This document shows, piece by piece, positions 8,835-16,372 of a stretch of DNA of 64,000 bases. Positions within the stretch are counted from its first letter, which is position 1, and each line of letters starts with the position of its first letter. The notes beneath the pieces are model-generated. The model made no database searches, had not been told where the DNA came from, and was given only the letters and a program-made list of their open reading frames with translations. The stretch is from Armatimonadota bacterium (GTDB lineage Bacteria; Armatimonadota; UBA5829): assembly GCA_023474015.1 (NCBI GenBank), contig JAMCYN010000001.1, forward strand, positions 19,739-83,738. The letters are read 5' to 3'. A program made the position numbers and the translations under genes.

Positions 8835-9329
8835 ATGCGAGAGGTGGCGAGTTTGGAGAAGATCAGCTACGCGGAGGCGAGGGAGTGGTTTTGGGTCAGG
8901 ACCGCGATATGGTGCATCCCGGCCATGGTCGTGTCGATGGCCGTCCACTTCGTGCTCCTTAACGAGCTTGGCATAGCGGGCCGGGCGTATGTGTGGCTGT
9001 CGATCGTTTCGGGGATACTGTCCGTTCTGCTCGGCGTGCTCGCGGCGCTGATCTCGATGCAGCTTCCGTGGATGCACACCGGATGGCGGTTCGGATTTCT
9101 ACTCACCGGCCCGGCCTGCGCGGTGGTCGGCGGCCTGGGGGCATTTATGCTGGGCGGGTTGTGGATCGCCTACATGCGCGGCGACCCTCTGCACCTGCCG
9201 TCCGCCGAAGCGATGGCATCCGCGTTTCAAGCATTGCAGTTTGCAGTCGGTGCGGCGGCGATGTGGGGCTTCTTATTCGGAAGCTGGTTCGCCCTACGGC
9301 GCGATAGATATTTTGTAGAACCGATATGA
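8835..9329 (+). CDS. Integral membrane protein of unknown function
   Basis: 164 residues with four hydrophobic segments, at about residues 24-45 (WCIPAMVVSMAVHFVLL), 52-74, 85-108 and 132-153. A short cytosolic-looking basic tail ends it. No family recognised. AGGGAGA lies ahead of the ATG at rather long spacing. It starts 24 bases after the NUDIX stop, so the two may share a transcript. Confidence 0.6.
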   Translation: MREVASLEKISYAEAREWFWVRTAIWCIPAMVVSMAVHFVLLNELGIAGRAYVWLSIVSGILSVLLGVLAALISMQLPWMHTGWRFGFLLTGPACAVVGGLGAFMLGGLWIAYMRGDPLHLPSAEAMASAFQALQFAVGAAAMWGFLFGSWFALRRDRYFVEPI

Positions 9330-9342
9330 ATGAGTTAGAGAA

Positions 9343-9403
9343 GTTGTCAGTTGACAGTTGTCGGTTGGGCAAGGGACTGCCTTCAACTGACAACCGTCAA
9401 CTG
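9343..9403. repeat. Palindromic repeat built from GTTGTCAGTTGACAG words
   Basis: Arms GTTGTCAGTTGACAGTTGTC and CAACTGACAACCGTCAACTG with core GGCAAGGGACTGCCTT; second copy of the 4858-4926 type. It sits directly before the valS ribosome site and would form a hairpin in its leader. Confidence 0.85.
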
Positions 9404-9424
9404 CTATTACCAGGAGACTATTTG

Positions 9425-12088
9425 ATGACCAACAACCAGCAGACGACCCTGTCGACCGTATACGACCCGACGGATGTCGAGAGCAAGTGGTATAAGTTCT
9501 GGCTCGATAAGGACTACTTCCACGCCGAGGTGAACCCGAGCAGGCCCAAATACTGCATCACGATTCCGCCGCCGAACGTGACCGGCTCGCTGCACATTGG
9601 CCACGCGCTGTGCTATACGATCCAGGACGTGCTCATACGATGGAAGCGCATGCAGGGGTTCAACGCGCTGTGCCTGCCGGGCACGGACCACGCCGGGATC
9701 GCCACGCAGAACAAGGTCGAGCAGCAGTTGGCCGAGGAGGGTCTGACCCGGCACGACCTCGGGCGCGAGAAGTTCCTGGAGCGCGTGTGGGCGTGGAAGA
9801 AGCAATACGGCGGGCAGATTCTGCATCAGTTCAAGAAAATGGGCTTCTCATTCGACTGGAAGCGCGAGCGGTTCACGATGGACGAGGGCTACATCGACGC
9901 CGTGCTGGAGGCGTTTGTCCGCCTGTTCGACAAGGGCTATATATATCGCGGCGCGCGGGTGATTAACTGGTGCCCCCGCTGCCATACCGCCATCTCGGAC
10001 ATCGAGGTTGAATATGTGGAGGACCACAGCCACCTGTGGCGTCTGCGCTACCCATTGGAAGACGGCTCCGGGTATGTGGTCGTGGCCACCACGCGCCCCG
10101 AGACGATGCTCGGTGATACGGCCGTCGCGGTGAACCCGTCGGACGAGCGCTATCTGGGCGTGATGGGCAAGAATGTGAGGCTGCCTCTTACCGACCGCAT
10201 GATCCCAATGATCGAGGACGACCATGTGGACCCCGAGTTTGGCACAGGCGCGGTCAAGGTGACTCCTGCGCACGACCCGAACGATTTCGAGATCGGCTTG
10301 CGCCATAACCTGCCGCAGGTGGTCGTAATCGCGCCGGACGGTTCTATGACCGCCGATGCGGGCGAGCGTTATGCTGGGCTTGACCGTTACGAGGCCCGGA
10401 AGAAGGTAGTCGCCGATCTGGAGGCCCAGGGGCTGCTCGATGGGATAGATGACTATACCCACTCCGTCGGCACGTGCGCGCGGTGCGATACGGTGATCGA
10501 GCCGCTGCTGTCCGAGCAGTGGTTCTGCAAAATGAAGGAGCTTGCCGCGCCGGCCATCGAGGTCGTAAAGCGCGGCGAGGTGAAGTTCATCCCCGACCGC
10601 TACAAGAACATATACATCGAGTGGATGGAGAACGTGCGCGACTGGTGCATCTCGCGCCAGCTTTGGTGGGGCCATCGGATACCTGTCTACACTTGTGACG
10701 AGTGCGGCCAGACGGTCGCGGCGAAGAGCAAGGCCGAGGCCGTGGAAAAGCTGAAGTGCGGGCATGGGAAAGTGACTCAGGAAGAGGACGTGCTGGACAC
10801 GTGGTTCTCGTCGGCGCTGTGGCCGTTCGCCACTCTCGGCTGGCCGAAGCAGACCCCCGAACTGAATTATTTCTATCCGACGGATGTATTGGTGACCGCC
10901 CGCGACATCATATATCTGTGGGTGGCGCGCATGATCTTCTCCGGCATCGAGTATCTGGACAAGATTCCGTTCGACGATGTGTATATCTACGCGACCGTGA
11001 TGAACGAAGAGGGCAAGCGGATGAGCAAGTCGCTCGGGACCGGCGTGGACCCGCTGGAGTCGATTGCGACCTACGGCTCGGACGCCCTGCGCTTCGCTCT
11101 TATCCAGCAGACCGGCAAGAACCAGGACATAAGGTTCTCCGACAAGCGCGTCGAGCAGATCCGAAACTTCTGCAACAAGATATGGAACGCGAGCCGGTTT
11201 GTGATTATGAACCTGGACGACTTTGACCCGCGCACCAAGATCGATCAGGCTGGACTACGGTTAGAGGACCAGTGGATTGTATCCAGACTTCAAGACACCA
11301 TAGTAGACGTCAACGACGGCCTTAAAGGCTATGACATGGATAAGGCCGCGCGCGCATTGTATGAGTTCATATGGGACCACTACTGTGACTGGTACATCGA
11401 ATTGGCCAAGCCACGCTTGCGAGAAGGTGGAGGTGACCGCACACAGGTTCAGGCAATCCTTTGCTATGTCCTCGACGTGGCTCTGTGTTTGCTGCACCCA
11501 ATTATGCCGTTTATCACGGAAGAAATCTGGCAAGCTCTCCCTCACAAGGGAGAGAGTATAATGGTCGCGCCTTATCCACAGAACGACCCTAGGCTCAAAA
11601 ACCAGAGGGCCGAAGTCGATATGGAGACTATCATAGGCGAGGTTCGTCAAATCAGAAGCCTTCGAGCCGACATAGGAGTGGCCCCCGGAAAAGTCATAGA
11701 CGTTCTCGCGGTGTGCCCCCAATACGCCAGAAACCTAATCGAACCGAATCTTGCGTTTATCAAGCGGCTTGCAAAGGTTAACGAGTTCAGGTTTGTCGAC
11801 TCAATTCCTGAAGAGGATATGAGCAAGTACATGAGTTCTCACGAGGTCGGATCGGACCTCTACGTCGAGGTCGCGGGCCTGATCGATATAGAAAAGGAGC
11901 TTACTAGAATAGGCTCCGAACTGGCCTCCATCGAGAAAGACCTCGCGCGGTCGTCCGGCAAGCTCGCCAGCGAGAGCTTCACCTCCAAGGCCCCGGAGGA
12001 GATCGTGGAGAAGGAGAAGAAAATCGTCGCCGAGCTTAGCGAGAAGAAGCAGAGGCTGGAGGAGCGAAAGGCCGCGCTGTCAAACTAG
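9425..12088 (+). CDS. valS: Valyl-tRNA synthetase
   Basis: Class I aminoacyl-tRNA synthetase, 887 residues, charging tRNA-Val. It shows the HIGH motif (PPPNVTGSLHIGHAL, about residue 57), a CP1 editing domain with TTRPETMLGDTAVAV, the KMSKS loop (GKRMSKSLGTG, about residue 532), an anticodon-binding helical domain, and the ValRS-specific C-terminal coiled coil (last ~70 residues, rich in E and K). Cysteine pairs CPRCH, CARCD and CDECG suggest bound zinc. Start is ATG 9425 with AGGAGA; the frame is open from 9326, but that part encodes the palindromic repeat. No T-box is seen in the short upstream gap. Confidence 0.96.
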   Translation: MTNNQQTTLSTVYDPTDVESKWYKFWLDKDYFHAEVNPSRPKYCITIPPPNVTGSLHIGHALCYTIQDVLIRWKRMQGFNALCLPGTDHAGIATQNKVEQQLAEEGLTRHDLGREKFLERVWAWKKQYGGQILHQFKKMGFSFDWKRERFTMDEGYIDAVLEAFVRLFDKGYIYRGARVINWCPRCHTAISDIEVEYVEDHSHLWRLRYPLEDGSGYVVVATTRPETMLGDTAVAVNPSDERYLGVMGKNVRLPLTDRMIPMIEDDHVDPEFGTGAVKVTPAHDPNDFEIGLRHNLPQVVVIAPDGSMTADAGERYAGLDRYEARKKVVADLEAQGLLDGIDDYTHSVGTCARCDTVIEPLLSEQWFCKMKELAAPAIEVVKRGEVKFIPDRYKNIYIEWMENVRDWCISRQLWWGHRIPVYTCDECGQTVAAKSKAEAVEKLKCGHGKVTQEEDVLDTWFSSALWPFATLGWPKQTPELNYFYPTDVLVTARDIIYLWVARMIFSGIEYLDKIPFDDVYIYATVMNEEGKRMSKSLGTGVDPLESIATYGSDALRFALIQQTGKNQDIRFSDKRVEQIRNFCNKIWNASRFVIMNLDDFDPRTKIDQAGLRLEDQWIVSRLQDTIVDVNDGLKGYDMDKAARALYEFIWDHYCDWYIELAKPRLREGGGDRTQVQAILCYVLDVALCLLHPIMPFITEEIWQALPHKGESIMVAPYPQNDPRLKNQRAEVDMETIIGEVRQIRSLRADIGVAPGKVIDVLAVCPQYARNLIEPNLAFIKRLAKVNEFRFVDSIPEEDMSKYMSSHEVGSDLYVEVAGLIDIEKELTRIGSELASIEKDLARSSGKLASESFTSKAPEEIVEKEKKIVAELSEKKQRLEERKAALSN

Positions 12089-12123
12089 TGTACAGTCATT
12101 AATAAGTAGGAAGGCTTCGAACA

Positions 12124-13284
12124 GTGACAAATAGAGAAAGAATACTTGCAATACTCAACTATGAGGCGTACGATCGTCTGCCGGTCGTCCATTTTGGGTT
12201 TCTCAGAGAAACCCTCGGCAAGTGGCTCGCGGAGGGCCACCTGACCAGCGAACAGCATGACGCGGCGTGCTGTGCCGACCAGGATGTGGCCCGTGACGAA
12301 TTGACTCGTCGGCTCGGCTTCGACTGCTGTTACGAACGCATCTTCGAGCTGGCTTTTCGTATCTATCCGGCATTCGAGCGCAAAGTGATCGAGACTCTGC
12401 CGGACGGCACGCGCAAGGTGATTACCGTCAACGGCGCCATCGTCATCGAGAAAGATGACGCCACGAGCATTCCTATGGAGTTCGACCACGTGCTCAAGGG
12501 TCGTAAGGAATGGGAGGAAATATTCAAGCCGCGTATGCAGTTCTCCGAGGAGAGGGTGAATATCACTGCCGTTAATTGTGAGACCGAGATGCGCCGGTTT
12601 GATGAGGGCGGGCTTGAGTATCTGCGGCAAGATGACAGGGAGAACCATTACCTGCTGTATTGCGGCAGCCTCTACGGAGTCTTGCGGGACTACATAGGTA
12701 TGGAGAACCTTTGTTACCTCGCCGCCGACGATCCTGATCTTCTCCTCGAGATGATCGATGTCAACGCTGAGCTCTGTTACAGGTGCGCCGAGCACACTCT
12801 CAATACCGGGGCGAAGTTCGACATTGCCCATTTCTGGGAGGATATTGCATTCAAGAACGGTCCGCTGGTCAATCCGAAGTTCTTCGCCGAGCACGTCGGG
12901 CCGCACTACAAGCGCATCACGGATATGCTAAAGAGTCATGGAATCAGCCTGGTCTCTTTGGACTGCGACGGCCTCATCGACAGCCTCGTGCCGATCTGGC
13001 TGGAGAACGGGGTTAATGTGATGTTTCCGATCGAGGTGGGGACCTGGGATGCGAGCATCAGGCCCTGGAGGGAGAAATACGGCAGGCAGGTTCGCGGAGT
13101 GGGAGGCATGAGGAAGTATGTCTTTGCCCTGGACTATGCCGCCGTTGATGCCGAGATCGAAAGGCTCAAGCCGCTGGTCGAATTGGGCGGATACCTGCCC
13201 TGCCCCGATCATCGCATCGCGGACGACGCCAAGTGGGAGAATGTCCAATACTACTGTGAGAAGATGCGCAAGGCATTTGGATAG
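12124..13284 (+). CDS. Uroporphyrinogen-decarboxylase-like (URO-D/MtaA family) protein
   Basis: 386 residues with a GTG start and an AGGAAGG ribosome site. It has the (beta/alpha)8 URO-D fold pattern: MTNRERILAILN at the start as in this branch, HFWEDIAFKNGPLVNP in the middle, VSLDCDGLIDSLVPIWLENG and GGYLPCPDHRIADD near the end. This branch is expanded in several environmental phyla and is not the haem enzyme; related proteins include corrinoid methyltransferases. No haem genes are nearby. Real substrate unknown. It ends about 35 bases before the metY-cluster promoter. Confidence 0.75.
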   Translation: MTNRERILAILNYEAYDRLPVVHFGFLRETLGKWLAEGHLTSEQHDAACCADQDVARDELTRRLGFDCCYERIFELAFRIYPAFERKVIETLPDGTRKVITVNGAIVIEKDDATSIPMEFDHVLKGRKEWEEIFKPRMQFSEERVNITAVNCETEMRRFDEGGLEYLRQDDRENHYLLYCGSLYGVLRDYIGMENLCYLAADDPDLLLEMIDVNAELCYRCAEHTLNTGAKFDIAHFWEDIAFKNGPLVNPKFFAEHVGPHYKRITDMLKSHGISLVSLDCDGLIDSLVPIWLENGVNVMFPIEVGTWDASIRPWREKYGRQVRGVGGMRKYVFALDYAAVDAEIERLKPLVELGGYLPCPDHRIADDAKWENVQYYCEKMRKAFG

Positions 13285-13318
13285 CACAAACTCACCCAAT
13301 AAATGCGCCGCAAGGGTA

Positions 13319-13347
13319 TTGACAAATGCCCGACGGCACGCCATAAT
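13319..13347 (+). promoter_or_regulatory. Sigma70-type promoter ahead of the metY cluster
   Basis: TTGACA, 17 bases, CATAAT: near-consensus. Transcription would begin near 13354, about 180 bases before the metY start, and run into a strong terminator-like hairpin at 13404-13451. Confidence 0.7.
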
Positions 13348-13403
13348 AGTATAAGTAAAGTAAATTGACCGGAAAAGTAAGACACTGGCTGACCAGATAA
13401 CTG

Positions 13404-13451
13404 GAGGCCGGCGGACTCTCGCAACAGGAGCGTCTTGCCGGCCTCTTTTTT
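13404..13451 (+). terminator. Strong intrinsic terminator in the metY leader (possible attenuator)
   Basis: GAGGCCGGC pairs with GCCGGCCTC, with inner pairing GAC/GTC and CTC/GAG around the loop GCAACAG, followed by six T. Upstream, CTGGCTGACCAG and CCAGATAACTGG share the same CCAG, so two small hairpins are mutually exclusive. Because a good promoter lies 5' of it and downstream of the previous gene, it would cut the metY transcript at about 98 bases unless read through. It matches no SAM riboswitch class I know. It could also simply end stray transcription from the URO-D-like gene. Confidence 0.7.
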
Positions 13452-13454
13452 CAT

Positions 13455-13488
13455 CGCGAAAGCCCGAAAACCCGAAATCCCGAAAGGG
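13455..13488. repeat. Degenerate GCGAAAGCCCGAAAACC repeat (single arm)
   Basis: One arm of the GCGAAAG-type element: GCGAAAGCCCGAAAACCCG continuing AAATCCCGAAAGGGG. No full complementary arm is seen here, so this copy appears solitary or decayed. Confidence 0.6.
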
Positions 13489-13531
13489 GAATGGAGTTTG
13501 AGGGTAGGGACTCTACGTAAGGATTTTCGCT

Positions 13532-14773
13532 ATGGATATCGAGACTTTAGCACTGCACGGGGGGTTTGCACCGGATGGGGTGGCGGGGTCCACGGTTGCG
13601 CCTATTCACCAGACCACGGCGTTCGCCTACGCAAGCTCTGAGGGGCTGTCGAACGCGTTTACCGGCCGCGGCCCGGGATATATCTATTCGCGAATAGCCA
13701 ACCCGACATCCTCGGCGTTCGAGAAGCGGCTGGCCGAGATGGAGGGCGGCGTCGGCTGCCTTTCGTGCTCGTCTGGGATGGCGGCGATTGCGTCGGTCGT
13801 GATGGGCCTGACGCGTGCGGGCGATCATATAGTGGCGTCGAGCGGGATATTCGGCGGGACGGTGTCGTTCTTCGCCAAGACCCTCTCGCGCTTCGGCGTC
13901 ACGACCACATTCGTAGATGCGGGAGACGTGGAAGCGTATCGAGCCGCGATATTGCCCGAAACGAAGCTGATATTCGTGGAAACCATCACCAACCCGCGTA
14001 TGGACGTGCCGGACCTGCCCGCAATCTCCGAAATCGCACGCGGGGCCGGGATTCCGCTGGTGGTCGATAGCACAGTGACCTCGCCCGTGCTCGTGCAGCC
14101 CGGCAAGTGGGGCGCGGATATTGTGATCCATTCGGTCTCGAAGTTTATCAACGGACATGGAAACTCGCTGGGCGGGGCGATAGTCGATACGGGCAACTTC
14201 GATTGGCGCAGCGGACCATTCGAGGATATCGCGCAACTGGCGAAGCGTGCGGGGCAACTCGCGTTTCTAGCTCACCTTCGGACGTTGATCTATCGGGATT
14301 TAGGGTGCTGCCCGTCGCCGTTCAACTCGTTTATGCACCTTACAGGCATCGAGGGCTTGGCGCTGCGGATGGGGGCGCACTGCCGCAACGCGCTGGCGCT
14401 GGCGGAGTACTTGAGCGAGCATCCGAAAGTCGGGTGGGTGAACTATCCGGGGCTGAAATCCAGCCCGAATCACGAGACGGCGAGCCGACTGTTTGGCGGA
14501 CGCTTCGGCGGCGTGTTGACCTTCGGGCTTGGCTCGGCTGAGGGGGCGTATGCATTGATCGATCACCTTGCGCTCGCCCAGAACCTGGCGAATATCGGCG
14601 ATTCGAAGACCCTCGTGATTCACCCGGCATCGACCATATTTTCCGAGTTCACACCAGAGCAGCGGCTGGCCATGGGCGTACCCGATGATCTGGTGCGGGT
14701 GTCGGTGGGGGTCGAAAGCGCGAATGACATCATCGCCGACTTCCAATCGGCGCTAAGTAATGTCTGTCTTTAG
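13532..14773 (+). CDS. metY: O-acetylhomoserine sulfhydrylase (MetY type)
   Basis: PLP enzyme of the Cys/Met gamma family, 413 residues, replacing the acetyl group of O-acetylhomoserine with a sulfur donor to give homocysteine. Visible marks: TLALHGGFAPD start, SRIANPTSSAFEKRLAEMEGG, the PLP lysine in IVIHSVSKFINGHGNSLGG, and C-terminal IHPASTIFSEF, typical of MetY rather than MetB/MetC. Upstream is a promoter plus attenuator-like hairpin; downstream are genes for a sulfur-carrier protein, its activator, a JAMM protease and sulfite reductase. In this setting the sulfur donor is probably the carrier-protein thiocarboxylate, as described for Wolinella succinogenes. Confidence 0.9.
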   Translation: MDIETLALHGGFAPDGVAGSTVAPIHQTTAFAYASSEGLSNAFTGRGPGYIYSRIANPTSSAFEKRLAEMEGGVGCLSCSSGMAAIASVVMGLTRAGDHIVASSGIFGGTVSFFAKTLSRFGVTTTFVDAGDVEAYRAAILPETKLIFVETITNPRMDVPDLPAISEIARGAGIPLVVDSTVTSPVLVQPGKWGADIVIHSVSKFINGHGNSLGGAIVDTGNFDWRSGPFEDIAQLAKRAGQLAFLAHLRTLIYRDLGCCPSPFNSFMHLTGIEGLALRMGAHCRNALALAEYLSEHPKVGWVNYPGLKSSPNHETASRLFGGRFGGVLTFGLGSAEGAYALIDHLALAQNLANIGDSKTLVIHPASTIFSEFTPEQRLAMGVPDDLVRVSVGVESANDIIADFQSALSNVCL

Positions 14774-14791
14774 CCGTGGGTCCAGTACTAT

Positions 14792-14885
14792 CCAGCATGC
14801 TGAGCCTGTCGAAGCACGCGGTCGGCTATTGTTGAAGCCTTCGATTAGAACTGGCCGCACCCTTCGACAAGCTCAGGATGCTGGG
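14792..14885. repeat. Palindrome of the CTTCGACAAGCTCAGGATG family
   Basis: Left arm CAGCATGCTGAGCCTGTCGA then AGCACGCGG; right arm CCGCACCCTTCGACAAGC then TCAGGATGCTGGG. This motif is widely dispersed in many bacterial genomes. It fills the gap between metY and the sulfur-carrier gene; a half-copy lies inside murC at 37282. Its translation (AEPVEARG, TLRQAQDAG) produces a false small ORF here. Confidence 0.85.
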
Positions 14886-14946
14886 TTAGGGCATATCGGC
14901 AACAAGGAACGGATGCTACTTAGAGATAACGTGACAGGAGAGACAA

Positions 14947-15156
14947 ATGCAGATAACCGTAAACGGAAAACCGGCGCAGGCCACTGATAACATAACCGTA
15001 ACCGAATTGCTCGCGGAGTTGAAAGTCGAGACTCCGGAGTATGTTTCCGTGGAGCTTAATGGCGAGATACTCGACCGGCAGGACTTCGGGACGATTGTTG
15101 TGTCTGAGGGCGACGTGGTCGAGTTCCTATACTACATGGGCGGAGGCGCGCGATGA
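14947..15156 (+). CDS. hcyS: ThiS/MoaD-like sulfur-carrier protein (HcyS-like) with masked C-terminus
   Basis: 69-residue beta-grasp protein (MQITVNGKPAQ, VSVELNGEILDRQDF, EGDVVEFLYYMGGGAR). ThiS-type proteins end in Gly-Gly, which is adenylated and turned into a thiocarboxylate. Here two residues, Ala-Arg, follow the glycines, so the tail must be trimmed first, and a JAMM protease gene lies two genes downstream. The activating-enzyme gene overlaps it by 4 bases (ATGA). GACAGGAGAG precedes the ATG. I assign it to homocysteine rather than thiamin synthesis because metY and sulfite reductase flank it and no thiamin genes do. ThiS or CysO roles are the alternatives. Confidence 0.8.
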   Translation: MQITVNGKPAQATDNITVTELLAELKVETPEYVSVELNGEILDRQDFGTIVVSEGDVVEFLYYMGGGAR

Positions 15157-15968
15157 GTCTGGGAGTAGAAGACATTGAACGCTACAGTCGCCAGATCCTC
15201 CTGAAGCAGGTCGGGGGCAAGGGGCAGGAGAAGCTGCTCGCATCAAAGGTGCTCGTGGTGGGCGCGGGTGGGCTGGGCTCGCCGGTCGCGCTGTACCTGG
15301 CTGCGGCGGGGGTCGGCACGATTGGGCTTATCGACGGGGATAATGTCGATGTCACGAACCTCCAGCGGCAGATCGCGCACTTCACAAGTGATGTCGGCAC
15401 GCCGAAGGTCGAATCGGCAGCCGAGAAGCTCAAGGCGATCAACCCTGCGGTCAATGTCGAGACGTATCACGAACTGGCCCTGGCGCACAATATTCTCGGC
15501 ATCGTGAAGGGCTATGATTTCGTTATCGACGGGACGGACAACTTCCCCGCCAAGTTCCTGATCAACGACGCCTGCGTGTTCGCGGGAGTGCCGTTCTCAC
15601 ACGCCGGGATACTGCGTTTCGACGGCCAGTTGTTCACGGTGGTTCCGGGGCAGAGCGCGTGCTATCGTTGCCTCTTCGGCGCGCCGCCGCCGGCGGGGGC
15701 CGTGCCTACGTGCTCGCAGGCGGGAGTGTTGGGAGGCGTCGCGGGCGTGATAGGCAGCCTTCAGGCGACCGAAGCCCTGAAGTACCTTCTCGGAGTCGGC
15801 GAACTGCTTATTGATAGGATGCTGGTATTCGACGCGCTCGGAATGCGATTCAGGGAGGCGAAGTTCAGGCGCAACCCGAGGTGCCCGATCTGCGGCGAGA
15901 ACCCATCGATCACGGAGCTAACAGACGAGCAGCAGATCGCGTGCGACCTGAAGGCGGCGCGGGCATGA
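15153..15968 (+). CDS. hcyF: ThiF/MoeB-family adenylating enzyme (HcyF-like)
   Basis: E1-like enzyme, 271 residues, which uses ATP to adenylate the C-terminal glycine of the sulfur carrier. Features: RYSRQILLKQVGGKGQEKL start, nucleotide-binding VLVVGAGGLGSPVALYLAAAG, DGDNVDVTNLQRQIAH with the conserved Asp and Arg, DGTDNFPAKFLIND, and two zinc cysteine pairs (CYRC and CPIC). There is no C-terminal rhodanese domain, so sulfide must arrive by another path; the TusA domain of the downstream sulfite reductase is a candidate. Overlaps both neighbours by 4 bases. Confidence 0.9.
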   Translation: MSLGVEDIERYSRQILLKQVGGKGQEKLLASKVLVVGAGGLGSPVALYLAAAGVGTIGLIDGDNVDVTNLQRQIAHFTSDVGTPKVESAAEKLKAINPAVNVETYHELALAHNILGIVKGYDFVIDGTDNFPAKFLINDACVFAGVPFSHAGILRFDGQLFTVVPGQSACYRCLFGAPPPAGAVPTCSQAGVLGGVAGVIGSLQATEALKYLLGVGELLIDRMLVFDALGMRFREAKFRRNPRCPICGENPSITELTDEQQIACDLKAARA

Positions 15969-16372
15969 TCGTCATACCACTTAACATATTGAACGATATG
16001 GTGGAGCATGCGAGGGAGCAGGCCCCGCTGGAGGCGTGCGGGCTGCTGGTGGGGCAGAATGCCGAAGTCAAGAAGAGCTATCGTCTGACCAACATGGATG
16101 CAAGCTCCGAGCACTTTAGCCTTGATCCGAAGGAGCAGTTCGCGGTCGTGAAGGAGATCAGGCCAAATGGTTGGGATGTGCTCGCGGTCTACCATTCACA
16201 TCCGGCCACCCCCGCGCGGATGTCGGAGGAGGACCTGCGCCTGGCCCTGGCCCCCGAGATGAGGTATGTGATCGTCTCTCTGATGGACGACGAATGGCCA
16301 AAAGTGAAGAGCTTTACCGTGCGGGATGGTCAGGCGGTGGAAGAGCCCGTATCGACGGAGGAATCGCAATGA
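15965..16372 (+). CDS. hcyD: JAMM/Mec-family metalloprotease (HcyD-like)
   Basis: 135-residue zinc protease of the Mpr1/Pad1 (JAB) fold. The JAMM motif is intact: Glu in PLEACGLLVG and YHSHPATPARMSEEDL with two His, Ser and Asp. Such proteins (Mec in actinobacteria, HcyD in Wolinella) trim the extra residues after Gly-Gly of a sulfur carrier or release the product from it. The GGGAR tail of the carrier encoded two genes upstream is the obvious substrate. The ATG at 15965 overlaps the hcyF stop (ATGA); an earlier in-frame start at 15881 would lie inside hcyF and is unlikely. Confidence 0.87.
   Translation: MIVIPLNILNDMVEHAREQAPLEACGLLVGQNAEVKKSYRLTNMDASSEHFSLDPKEQFAVVKEIRPNGWDVLAVYHSHPATPARMSEEDLRLALAPEMRYVIVSLMDDEWPKVKSFTVRDGQAVEEPVSTEESQ

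Noticed and set aside
9326..9424. N-terminal extension of valyl-tRNA synthetase
   Set aside because: It encodes the GTTGACAG palindrome; ATG 9425 has a good ribosome site and matches family starts.
13354..13451. SAM-I or SAM-II riboswitch ahead of metY
   Set aside because: The leader is short and lacks the kink-turn and core motifs of these classes; kept only as an unclassified attenuator candidate.
14760..14987. 75-codon ORF between metY and the sulfur carrier
   Set aside because: It is a translation of the CTTCGACAAGCTCAGG palindrome (AEPVEARG, TLRQAQDAG) and lacks a ribosome site.
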